This document shows, in pieces, positions 1 through 10,200 of a stretch of 61,499 nt of DNA. This stretch comes from Triangularia verruculosa (lineage: Eukaryota > Ascomycota > Sordariomycetes > Sordariales > Podosporaceae), in assembly GCA_033296885.1 (NCBI GenBank), contig MU864039.1:1-61499 (forward strand), given 5' to 3'. How positions within the stretch are numbered: the stretch's first letter is position 1; each line of letters starts with the position of its first letter. A program made the position numbers and the translations under genes. The notes beneath the pieces were generated by a model. It worked only from the letters and a program-made list of their open reading frames with translations. It ran no database searches and was not told the DNA's origin.

Positions 1-22
1 CGCCCCCCCCCCCCCCCCCCCC

Positions 23-77
<55 letters not shown>

Positions 78-86
78 ACCCCCCCC
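1..86. repeat. Poly-C run at contig start
   Basis: The first 86 bases are almost pure C, with isolated G and A interruptions. Read outward from the contig this is poly-G, matching the poly-G run at the other end. It is most likely an assembly or sequencing artefact and not biological sequence. Confidence 0.9.
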
Positions 87-827
87 AAGCGAATGGGAAA
101 AAAAAGTATGATGGTTTTATTTGTGCTTGGGATGTGTAATGGCAGGGGGGTGATGAGGTATGATACCTATTGGGTTAGGTTAACGAGGAGGGGCGAGAGG
201 TGTGTTTGCCGAGTACCTTACCTTACCTTAGGTACCTTGGACGTAGCGGTGCTAAATGAAGTCGTGGAGGGGATGCTTGTTAGAAGGAGGGAGGTACAAG
301 TAAGTAGTGCGTTGGATTGTGAGGCGAATGAATGGTATGTATGTATGACGTGGGCAAAATGCATATTTATGAACGCCTTCGTCGCGTTATGTATAGGTAG
401 GTAGATATATATATATTTCCTCGTGTCGAAGTAGGTACCTACTTAGGTTAAAATCCGCTAGGTCATCTTTCTAGCTGCAGCGGTTGCGCCGACTTTTAGA
501 AAACTAGTTAATTAGGTGTCTGGACTATTAGCGGTGTAATTCATGTTTTATTAGCTCTGCGGCTTCTTTGTGAAATTGCTCTAGATTATAGAAGCAGCAA
601 GCAGACATAACTTATGATATCATGAAGCAGAAAAGGGGCGTAAATAACTCGGATAGTTTTCACACAAAGGCTAAAGTCAAGATTGTTAGAGTTTAGGGTA
701 TTTTAATTTATATTTATACTGAGTACCTATACGTAAAGAATTTTGTATTTATTCTCGTCAAAACTATCATCAGAACCAAACCGCCACATTATCCCCCTGA
801 TTTTTTCCAGCATTGATAACATGCGCG
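87..827. other. Gene-free left end
   Basis: No supportable gene. Short open frames here have no recognisable domain or splice structure. The sequence is moderately AT-rich, with several copies of the AGGTACCT/TAGGTA kind of short motif (near 219-235 and 430-445). Confidence 0.5.
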
Positions 828-919
828 CTCTGCGTTGGCCTCGCTCACAAAGCGCGAGTTTCCCAGGCGGCCCCGACGAGGAGGTGCAGAGTCCGGCTTC
901 GCTGCCCGCGCAAGATGGC
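828..919 (+). repeat. Dispersed repeat R1, copy A
   Basis: First of three related segments of about 85-105 bp. All share a CTCTGCG start, a central CAGGC(G/A)(G/A)C block and the core GAGGAGGTGCAGAGTCCGGC. The other copies are near 1783-1890 and 1945-2050. Copies differ by scattered substitutions. Function and family are not recognised. Confidence 0.75.
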
Positions 920-925
920 CAAAAG

Positions 926-1775
926 CAAATGGTAGGAGATGGGAAGAGATGGGAAGAGATGTGGAAAGAGGTGAGAGATGTAGAAAGATGTGAGAGATGA
1001 GGTAGATGGTAGGAAGAGAGGGAAAAAGAGGAGGGAAAAGAAAGATAGATGTGAAAGATGTGAAAGATGTGAGAGATATGAGATGCGAAAGGTGCGAAAG
1101 ATAAGTGGTAAATGTGGTAGGGAAAGGGGGGAAGAGAAGGGAAAAGAAAGAATGTGTGAGATGATGGGGTAGAGATGATGGGATAGATGGTGGGATATAC
1201 CTTATAGTGTAATATGGGAAGAGGTAGGAGAAGATGGAGATAGATAGGGGAAGATGATATGTAAGTATATAATAGAAAGATTATAGGAGAATAGGCAGAT
1301 GTGAGCAAATAGAAAAAGACCGGTAGATATATATAAGATATAAAGAGATGGGAAGAGATATGTACGATAGGAAAAGATAAGGATGAGGTATGTAAGATAG
1401 AAAAATATGGGGAGAGATGCGTGAGATAGGAAAAGATGGGGAGAGATGTGTAAGATAAGAAAAGATGAGATGTGTAAGATAGATAAGATAAAAGGTAGGG
1501 AAAATAGGGAAAATAGGAAAAGATGTGAGATGTGAGGAGATGGGAAAAATAGTGTAAGATGTAAGAGATGCGAAAAGAGATGTGTAAGATTGCGAGAGGT
1601 GGAAAAAATAGGAAAAGCAGATAGGATAGGTAAGATGGGAAAAGACGTGAAAGATGGATAAGATAGGAAAAGATAGGGAAATGGGAAAAGATAGGGAAAT
1701 GGGAAAAGATAGGGAAATGGGAAAATATAGGCAAACGATGGATAAGATAAGCAAGAGAAAGATAGGAAGACGTAA
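926..1775 (+). repeat. Purine-rich degenerate satellite (GGGAAAAGATA type)
   Basis: About 850 bases consist almost entirely of A and G with interspersed T. They are built from degenerate repeats such as GGGAAAAGATAGGGAAAT, perfect for about three units near 1675-1720. The complementary strand has long open frames of biased Phe, Ser, Ile, Leu and Tyr composition that are by-products of the repeat. R1 copies flank both sides, A on the left and B and C on the right. Confidence 0.8.
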
Positions 1776-1782
1776 ATAAACC

Positions 1783-1890
1783 CACATACACCAGCCTGCG
1801 TCTCTGCGCTAGCCTTGGGGAGGGAACCCAAGTTACCAGGCAACACCACGAGGAGGTGCAGAGTCCGGCTACGTTGCCCGCCAAGTAGCC
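1783..1890 (+). repeat. Dispersed repeat R1, copy B
   Basis: Second copy of R1. It shares with copy C an additional left extension (CCACATA-ACCAG-TGCGTCTCTGCG) that copy A lacks, so B and C look like the more recent duplicates. Confidence 0.75.
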
Positions 1891-1944
1891 AGACATATAA
1901 CGTGTAGACAATAGCAAAGTAAATAGAAGCATAGATAATTTCCT

Positions 1945-2050
1945 CCACATAAACCAGTTGCGTCTCTGCGTTAGCCTCGAGGAATTGGACCTCGAGTTAC
2001 CAGGCGGCCCCACGAGGAGGTGCAAGAGTCCGACTTCACCGCCCTATAAA
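1945..2050 (+). repeat. Dispersed repeat R1, copy C
   Basis: Third copy of R1, about 160 bp downstream of copy B in the same orientation, with the core GAGGAGGTGCAAGAGTCCG carrying a one-base insertion relative to copies A and B. Confidence 0.75.
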
Positions 2051-2107
2051 TGGCGAAATAGATGGCAAATATATGGCAACAAAGGGAAAAGGGGAACTCA
2101 GCCGGGG

Positions 2108-2195
2108 ACGACACCTCACCACCACCACCACCACCACCACCACCACACCTCACCACCTCACCACCACAACACCACAACACCACACCCACAACATC
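2108..2195 (+). repeat. (CAC)n / (ACCACA)n microsatellite
   Basis: A run of CAC trinucleotides followed by imperfect CACCTCACCA and CACAACAC units. Low-complexity sequence with no coding support. Confidence 0.85.
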
Positions 2196-2270
2196 AGAGA
2201 AGAGTTTGATGAACCCCGAAGGGTAGCGAGGAGGAGAGGGAGAGAGAACCTCAAAAAGAACCTCAAAAGC

Positions 2271-2511
2271 TGACCGTCCACAATCGGATCGTGCCACCTC
2301 AAAAGGAACTCATCGAGGATCAGAGAGCGAGATGAGGAAAAAACCCGTACCTCAGCGTCCAGTGCCCATGACCGTCCACAATCGGATCGTGCCAACATGG
2401 TTAGACAAAAGAGAGGCTCGCGCTGGGGACCGTCTCCAATCTGATCGTGTCAATCCCAGGCTCACCTAGGGTATGTAAACCCCGCTGACCGTCCACAATC
2501 GGATCGTGCCA
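2271..2511 (-). repeat. Four-copy 26-bp repeat with core CGATCCGATT
   Basis: A 26-bp element occurs at 2271-2297, 2369-2394, 2428-2452 (degenerate) and 2486-2511, all in the same orientation. On the minus strand the three good copies contain CGATCCGATT followed by a GTGGACGG block. The CGATC-CGATT pair resembles the imperfect GATC/CGAT direct repeats bound by the fungal White Collar complex, but function is only a guess. Spacing is about 98, 59 and 58 bp. Confidence 0.75.
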
Positions 2512-3574
2512 AACTGGGGGAGGGCAAGACAAGGGCAGAGAGGGAAAGAGGGGAATTGGTCGCAACTGGGAAGAGCAGTGGTATGCATGTATCCCAATTG
2601 CTGAGATCAACCTTCTCCTCAACCGAAAGAAAAGAGCCTGGTAAAGGCATACATCCCAATCATGAAAAGAAAACAATAGCCAGAGGAAGAAGGAGAGAAG
2701 AAGTTGGTATTGCTTCTGCTGAGAAGAAGGTCGATGAAAAGAGAAAAAAGAAGAGGAGCAGGATTTGGGAGAGAGGAACCTTGCTTTATAGGCGTCCAGA
2801 TGGGCTCGTGCACGCGTGCAAATTTCTCAGAGAGTGCAAATCGTCGGTGCTTTCGTGGCGTCCTGGTATTTTCTCTGGAGGTGTTTGAGAAGGGCGGTTT
2901 TAGTGATGCGGTGATAGCCTCAGAAGATTGGTATGGGTGGAGTTTGGGCGCCCTGAACTGTGGAATCCCAAAACCTACGGATCGGACTTTAACTTTGATG
3001 GGGAAAGGACCTTGTGCTCCGGACCGAGCCGATAAGACTCAGAAAAGAGGACTCAATATCTGAGACTGGGTATTGATGCAACGAAGAGTGTATTGACGGC
3101 TTCGAGGCTGATCATATGAATATACTGTGGAAGACAGAGCCTTTCCAAAATCAGCACAATAACAGTATCAGCGAGGGATACCTGTGACTTTGGTCGAGTA
3201 TCATATGCTGAGACCGGGAACTGTACCCGATACGCTGGCATGGCTTCCACTAGTTTCCAAAAAACGTTGGCGTCCGCACTAACTCAACAAAAGAGTCGTT
3301 TGCAGCATGACAACGCTCACACTTTGCTGACCTCCACATACTAATAGAGGGACAAGCCAAGTCAGTGAACGGATAGGTGGCCACAACAGAAAGACGAGAA
3401 AAGATGAACAAATATAACCAAAATTCGATTACGCCTCGCTTTCCTTCCTTTTCCTAGGGCAATTATCTAGATAGGTATCAAACTGTGAATCTTCAAAGAA
3501 ATCAATGCGTCCAACTGCATGTAAAAGACCAGGGACGTACCAGACATCCTGGTCCCGTTGCCCATATCCTCTCA
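2512..3574. other. Gene-free interval
   Basis: No gene is supported between the repeat array and the 3' end of the secreted-protein gene. Open frames here are short and lack domains. The final part is probably the 3' UTR and terminator of the leftward gene ending at 3575. Confidence 0.5.
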
Positions 3575-5644
3575 TCACGCCGCAACAGTAACAGTCACCG
3601 TCTCCCTCACACTCTCGGTAACCGTCTCGGTAGCCTTCTCAGTAACTGTCTCCTTCTCCGTAACAGTAACCCTCGCGTCCCTCTCCACACCCCCATTCGC
3701 CGCGTCGGGAACAGCCGTTGGGGTTGGGGCCGGGAGAGGAGTGGGGTCATCGATCGGAATGACCTCTACCCTGGTCTTTGAGGTCGTTGGGGATGGTGCA
3801 GGAACGGGCTCAGAAGTTGGGAGGATGACGGGTGGGGCCGTGGCTGAAGTCTGTTCCGGCACGTCGCTCTCAACGGGGATCAGAGACTCGGTGGGGATCG
3901 GGGTGTCCGCATCGGGAGGCGCTGAGGAAGTGGGCCGGATGATGGAGGTGCGGAAGGTGAGTTGAGGGAAGCGAGGAGTAGGGCTGAGTGTCAGGGTCAT
4001 GGTGATGGTTTCGGAAGTCAGATCAACAGGAATTGTCTTGGTGACGGCGCCTGTCGGGATCTCTGTAGGAGCCTCTGTTGTGGTCGGTGCTTCGGTCTCT
4101 GTGGGGGCCTCGATTTGTGTCGGTGTCTCAATCTGTGTGGGTGCCTCCTCTGTTTGCGTGACTGTCTCAACGCCAGTAGACAGCGTGACGGTGGCTGTGC
4201 TGGTGAATGATTCCGCTGGTGCCTCTGTGGGCGCCTCGATGTCGGTCTCTGTGACTGTACCAACACCAGATGATACAGTGATGGTTGCGGTCGCAGTAAA
4301 CGTGCCCTCTGGTGCGCTCGTGGCGGAGGTCAAAGGCGCAGAGGTCGCTGGTGGAGAAGTCGGTATGTCATCGTCTAGGCCGGGGATCATAGTAACCGGC
4401 GCGTTTCCGAGGACCTCCTGAGCCTTGTCAGGATCAACGCAACCAATGACGACGCCGTTGACAGTGTTGTTTAATGGCATGGCGAAGCAGGCAGTGCCGG
4501 TTGGGCACTCGCGGTGAAGCTCAAAGTTGTTTCCGTTCTCAGAGCACATCACCACGTTGAAGTTGACACAAGCAGCCTGGCCAGCTTGACAAGCAGTGGA
4601 CATGTCGGTTTCGGCAAAGATATCGTTGTATTTCTGCGCCAAAAGAATGTTCTGCTGGAAGTCAGACTTGGGAATCGTTGCGGTTGCGGTCGGGAAGGTG
4701 GTGATGGCGGTGGGAATGGCCGTGTTGGGCTCGCCGGTGACGGTAACATTGGCGGAGGATGTGACTGACGTGGAGAAAGTCTCGGCGGGAAGCGTGCTGG
4801 CGATGGGTGTTTCGGGGGGACTGCTTGTGAGGTCGGCGCTCTCGGTCGCGGCAGTGCTAGTTAGATCGAGGCTCGCAGAAACAGTCGCAGTGACCGATGG
4901 AGTGAGGAAGGAGGAGACAACCAGTGGTGTGCTCGAGACTAGTGTCTCCGCCGCCGAAGTCTCCGTCTCGCTGGCGAGGCTCGTGGCAGGCGCGGACGAT
5001 ACAACCACAGAGGTTTCAAGAGTAGCGGTAGCAGCTTCCGATGTCTCTACCGCAGAACTCTCGACAGCAGAGGTCTCAGCGGCAGAAGTCTGAGCAACAG
5101 AAGTCTCCGTAGCGGTCACCTCACCCACCGATGTCTCAACGGCAGACGTCTCGACAACCGAACTCCCCACCGCCGAGCTCTCAACCGTGCTGACCGTCAC
5201 TCCAGGCAAGCTCGTGGTCTCTGTGGAAGTCCCAACAGCAGAACTCTCTGCCCCAGCTGTACTCGTCTCGGGCGCTCCAACCAAAGGCAGGGTAACCTGG
5301 CTAGCAAAAGCCGGCGCCGTCGTCGTCGTTACCACCGAACTATCTACACCAGAAGGTGTCGCGGTCTCACCAACCTCCTCCGCCGTCGTGGGAACCTCAC
5401 CCTCCGTCTCAGTCACAGTGACTATCGTCGTCGTCGCCACCGTCGTATCCAACTCCAACACCGTCGTCGTCTTGTGGATCGTCGTCACCGGTAACGCGAC
5501 AGAACTATTAAACTGCCTCGCCCACTTTGGCCTTTCCACCACCTCCTCCTGCCTCCTCTCCCTCCCCTCCCTCCTCCACTTAAGAGGACCGGCCTCGACC
5601 ACCGACGCCAAAAGAAGAGATATTAATGTCGTTGAAGGGCGCAT
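3575..5644 (-). CDS. Secreted Ser/Thr-rich (mucin-like) protein with CBM19-like cysteine module
   Basis: Single-exon gene of 689 codons. The frame is open further upstream, but the Met at 5644 is chosen because it starts a typical signal peptide (MRPSTTLISLLLASVVEAG). Most of the protein is Thr, Ser, Val, Ala and Glu repeats, many of the form VETSAVETS and TVTET, as expected for a heavily O-glycosylated wall or secreted protein. In the middle, about residues 300-390, is a compact cysteine module (STACQAGQAACVNFN, then CSENG, ECPTGTACFAMP and GCVDPDKA). Its spacing resembles the chitin-binding CBM19 family of fungal chitinases and related secreted proteins. There is no catalytic domain, and the C-terminus (VTVTVAA) has no clear GPI-anchor hydrophobic tail. 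An extracellular chitin or wall-binding role is inferred. It is the next gene downstream of dim-2 on the same strand but separated by 1.6 kb, so no shared function is implied. Confidence 0.8.
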   Translation of the reverse strand: MRPSTTLISLLLASVVEAGPLKWRREGRERRQEEVVERPKWARQFNSSVALPVTTIHKTTTVLELDTTVATTTIVTVTETEGEVPTTAEEVGETATPSGVDSSVVTTTTAPAFASQVTLPLVGAPETSTAGAESSAVGTSTETTSLPGVTVSTVESSAVGSSVVETSAVETSVGEVTATETSVAQTSAAETSAVESSAVETSEAATATLETSVVVSSAPATSLASETETSAAETLVSSTPLVVSSFLTPSVTATVSASLDLTSTAATESADLTSSPPETPIASTLPAETFSTSVTSSANVTVTGEPNTAIPTAITTFPTATATIPKSDFQQNILLAQKYNDIFAETDMSTACQAGQAACVNFNVVMCSENGNNFELHRECPTGTACFAMPLNNTVNGVVIGCVDPDKAQEVLGNAPVTMIPGLDDDIPTSPPATSAPLTSATSAPEGTFTATATITVSSGVGTVTETDIEAPTEAPAESFTSTATVTLSTGVETVTQTEEAPTQIETPTQIEAPTETEAPTTTEAPTEIPTGAVTKTIPVDLTSETITMTLTLSPTPRFPQLTFRTSIIRPTSSAPPDADTPIPTESLIPVESDVPEQTSATAPPVILPTSEPVPAPSPTTSKTRVEVIPIDDPTPLPAPTPTAVPDAANGGVERDARVTVTEKETVTEKATETVTESVRETVTVTVAA

Positions 5645-7257
5645 TTTGCCGTGTATGTTTTTGTTTTCGAGATGAACCTGGAGCCGATGGCTAAACAAAT
5701 AAGACAAAAAAAAGAAAAACCCAGAAAAGTAGGACCAGCCCAGAAATGCGTGTGTGTATGATGTGAGTGTAGACGTGGCAAAGAAAATGCTGCGTGATGG
5801 ATCAGAAAATGAGATGTAATGTATGTATGTATGTATGTCACGCAAAATGATAATAGACAACAGATGAGAAAAAGATACAAAGGAGAGAGAGGTTTCTGCC
5901 AACTGGCAAGGGGTAGTTTGTTGATTGACAAAAAGTAAAGAGATAAAAAAGGAAAAAAGGGGGTGACAGAGATAGACGAAAGAAAAGAAGAGGAAAGATA
6001 TGACGTGCGGGAGAATGTATAAGAGAGACTACCTACCGCCCAGCCTAGACCAAACCCGGCAAGAAACACGAGATCGAAAGACCGCGTCTTGCGTCTTCTG
6101 ACTTCGCAATATCACGCTGCGCTTGGTACCATCACACACAAGAGACCATCTGGCCACCACCCAACCCGCATCACCTCTCCGGCGCCTGGACACATTCCCC
6201 AACATCCCAAGCTCTCGCCTAACAGTTCATGCCGGGAGTAAAAAAACTCTTTGGTTGGCAGTCGTTGCACAAAACTGCCCACTCGAACCAGTTGGCAACC
6301 GCCCGCCCTACCACTCCCTCTCCCTCCGCGCTGTCGTGCGCTGTCATACATCAACGTTTAATCTCCAAGCGCTCAACAACCTACCATCTCCCCATCCAAT
6401 TGCCAGCCTGACGTTTCCTCGTCGTCGTTGAAACAAGCGCGACGCTTCTCTCATTGGTCGCCCTCCAAAACCCCCCCCCTTGCAACAACCCCTGCCGAGA
6501 CCAACAAACCAAACCAAACCCCGCTCGCAACCAATCGCTTGGGTCTTCCCCGCCCTGCGATGAGGCGGCACATTTATCGAGCCTCACTTCCAGCATTTCA
6601 TTATCAATACACCAACGGGATGATGATTTCGGACAGAAAGTTATAACCTTAAAGACGACCCCTTATTTTGAGCATCTCATGTTGCTGGCTTGATTTGGGA
6701 TTTTTAAGAAAACGCTGCATAACCTTGATTGAGTCAGCTTCATAAGGGTTGGGTATAGAAGGATGGGTGAGACTACTACACATAACCCTGGGTCCTGAGT
6801 TGGGCAGACATTTCACACGTGTGATGTTAATAAGTAATTCAGCGATATCATCGACAGCGTGTCTGTGCATCAACTTCCTTCTTTTGACAGATGATAATAC
6901 ATACATATACCCTCCACCCTTCAACTTCTCAACCCCAACCCCATCCCTCATAAACCCCCCTCTAAATCTATTTCCTAACAATACCCCCAAGCATAATCTC
7001 ATTCCCTCATGATCATCACGAATGCATACCCCCCCCTCCTCCTTCCTCTTTCACCACCCCAGAAACGTATATATCCCCTCCCAATGCAAAATAAAACCAC
7101 TCATGTATCCATACCAACCATGCCGCCCAAAACCGCCTCGGGTATCTCATGCTGTTTGTTGAACTGATAAAAAAATACCTCCAAGCCCCCATACTCACAT
7201 AGTATATACCAATCATGCATGCACGCCATTGTCCCAACCCCAACCCCAACCACCCCC
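5645..7257. other. Intergenic: promoter side of secreted-protein gene and 3' side of dim-2
   Basis: About 1.6 kb without a supported gene. The part next to 5645 should hold the promoter and 5' UTR of the leftward secreted-protein gene and contains a short GTAT microsatellite near 5820. The part near 7257 is the dim-2 3' flank, which is C-rich on the plus strand. Open frames in it have no recognisable content. Confidence 0.5.
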
Positions 7258-10200
7258 TCAAACCTCCTCATCAGACTCCAAAATCCGCACAATCGTCGGC
7301 CCCGTTCTCTCAGGCTCCTTCTCAGGAAATGTGTTCGGTACGGATCCTAATCCAGTCCCGTCATCACACAAGCCCATAGCAGGAATAATCGTAATACCCG
7401 TCTCCCCCACAACACCCCCATCTTCAGCACGTGTCTCAAGCCGCCGCTGAATCTTCTTACAATTACCCCCCTCTTCCACTGCCCCATCCCCATCAAAAAC
7501 CCGCTTCCCACACCCATTGATCCTCACAGTCTTCGCCTCTGCCACATCCGTAATAATCAACCGCGCTCTATCCTCCCACTCCTCCTTCTTCACCTTCCTT
7601 TCCTCAACAGCACCCCCAGCCCCACACTCCCCCTCTTCTCCCACCCTTATCTCACTACCCAGCAAACTAACCACCGTCGCGCATTCACTGACCCCTCTCA
7701 TACTCCCCCCCCTCTTCCCCCCATCCCCCAACCCCCCCACCCAAGCCTCCCTCAGCTTCAACCCCAACGCCATCGCCATATCCCTCGACACGCTATTCCC
7801 CACCAACTTCATCTTATCCACCTGCGACCCAAGCAGCACCTCCTCATCCAAAAACCCCTGCGCCCTCCTCGCCTCAAGCACCGTAAGCGGCCTGCTCTCC
7901 CGCCAATGGATTCCCCCACTAGTCCTCGCATCACCAGGGTCCAGCTGGGTAGTAATGGTAGGAAACGGATCGTTAGGCGATAGCCTCGACCACCCCTGCG
8001 CATTGCTCGCAACCCGGCTCCTCCCTACCTTCTCGCCGCCCGCTGGGAACAACTCCCTGTCGCCCGCTGTCATGATCCCCTTCCCTTCGTTCCATGTCTT
8101 TACGAAATTCATGCCATATGGAAATATGGGAATCACCGGAAGCTGGCGTCGGACACGCTCGGTGTAACCCAACGCCAGGCGGTGGTCGGGATGGGAAATG
8201 CAAGCATCTACCATGCCGTCAACGATATCCGGGACGTCAGCGGTCGCTTCTGAAGAACTGATATACTTTAGTGGAGTGGGAGCAAACGATCGACGAACAT
8301 ATGCTTCGCCATTGCACAGTTTCCCAATGCCCCGTGCCTTAACCGCGGGGGAATGGGAGTGCGACGGTGAGGGCGCTTTGGGCAAACGTAAGCCAGGAGC
8401 TGCGATCACGAGAAAGACTCGGTTGCGAGTCTGAGGTGCGCCCTGTGTCCAGGCATCGCCCATGACCAACTGAGCCTGGTAGCCGAGACCGACTACAGCA
8501 CAAAAAAGTTGCGATAGGGTATCTTGTGTCCTGTTGTGTTCGGCTTGAACGATGGCCGCAACATTTTCGAGTATGGCGTACTTGGGGCGGTAAAAGTCGA
8601 TAAACGCTGCGAAGGACGCAACCATCGACTGGTTCTTGGCTTGCTTGAGGTTTTTCTTATCGTGCGTCAAGAGAGAGAAGCCAGGGCACGGACTGCCCGC
8701 TGATATGAACTCGACATCACCCGGCCGAGGAACGTTGTCGGCAAACTTCCCCTCCAGGGCCAGGCGAAGAAGGTCATCCACCGAGCCGAAAAAAGGGTGC
8801 GTTTTGTCGGGACTGGGACTATTGGCCATATAGGTATGGATAGCTCTCCTGCAGATGTCGGCAGCCCAGTGCATCTCGACAGCTCCTCCATCTTCGAGAC
8901 CTCGTCCTAGGTTACCGCTTCCACAAAAGAGATCCATTCCCCGTAGCTTACGGAAACCATACGCCCGAGGATCAAAGCCCTGACGTAGAGCGGTAGGGAA
9001 TCCGCCGTCGAGAGGAACGACCTTGCCCTGGGTATCGTCTAGTCGATGTGTGATATAGAAAAGATTGCCGGTTCCCTTTCGATTGTAAGGACTGGGTATC
9101 GGCTCACCGGCGTCGAAGCAGCGCACATGACATTTTCCTACAATTCTATCCAGCTTTATGACGACAACCTTGTCGGTGTGCACAAGCTCGTTGGGTGAGA
9201 CGTCTTTGGCCGATGCGTCAACCTGGGCGCGCCTCAGGAGTCTACGGAGTCGTGTAAATATTGTCTTGCCTTGCTTAAAGATTTTGACAACTTCACAGGG
9301 CTCCGTGAACTTATCTGATAGGTTCAGATGAACCAAAACTGTGTCTCCAGTCCTGAAGTCGAGCTTCTCCGTGCCGTGTGAGCATCTGAGATGGGATTCC
9401 TGTAATGACACCCATCGCCGATGCTCGACAATATACGTTTGTCTGATGAAGAAGTTGACGCCGCTGGTCTCCGGGGAGCCAAACCAGTCCACTTTGTGGA
9501 CACCAAGGATCTCATTCTCCTTCACCTTGACGCGTTCCTCGCAAGTGCAGTGGTCAGACAAAAAGAGCTCGTTTCGCCATGGATACTTCATCAAACAACA
9601 TGGCGTCTCCGCAGGGCGATACAACCAGGTGACGTCGAAGCTCCGGGTGCCATCTTTGGCTGTATGTACTTTTTGGACCAGGCCAAACCAACGGTCGTCG
9701 TTAGCACCAGTCTTTTTCCACTTGGTATCCGTGATCTCATCATCGTCATGCGGTGTCGAAATGGTGTCACCCACTTGAATCTTGTCGGTGATTTCCAACG
9801 GCAAAAATTGCATCGTCCCTCGCCGTCTCCCAGGGACGGTGCCCTCTATTTTTATCTGAAGTTCTGACACGTCTTGGGCCGGTACTGGTATTTTAAGGCC
9901 TCCATCCAAGCTGTTCACCTCGTGGAGCACCTTCGAAATGACCATATCCCCAAAGACCTGCTTGATATATGGCGTCACTATTGTCGGGGCTACCTCCACA
10001 ACTGTCCTTTTCTGGTCATCCTCGGTTGTCACCATAGTGAATTCCTTGATAGTAGGAAGCACTGGTGCAGCTTCGGTCCATTGGTACGTTTCCAGGGTCA
10101 TGGTCTGTCGAAAGAGCGTCATCGAGCCGGCCTTCTTGGCCCCGTGAATGCCATTCATCTCCTTCCAGATGAACACAATATTATTGACTACTGCCGCCCT

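Noticed and set aside
727..2025. Long minus-strand open frames (432, 248 and 168 residues) in the left repeat region
   Set aside because: They are translations of a purine-rich satellite, with extreme Ser, Phe, Ile and Tyr bias and repeats. No conserved domain or splice structure.
3999..4421. Plus-strand open frames opposite the secreted Ser/Thr-rich gene
   Set aside because: They are antisense shadows of Thr/Ser-repeat codons and give Val/Gly-biased sequence without domains.
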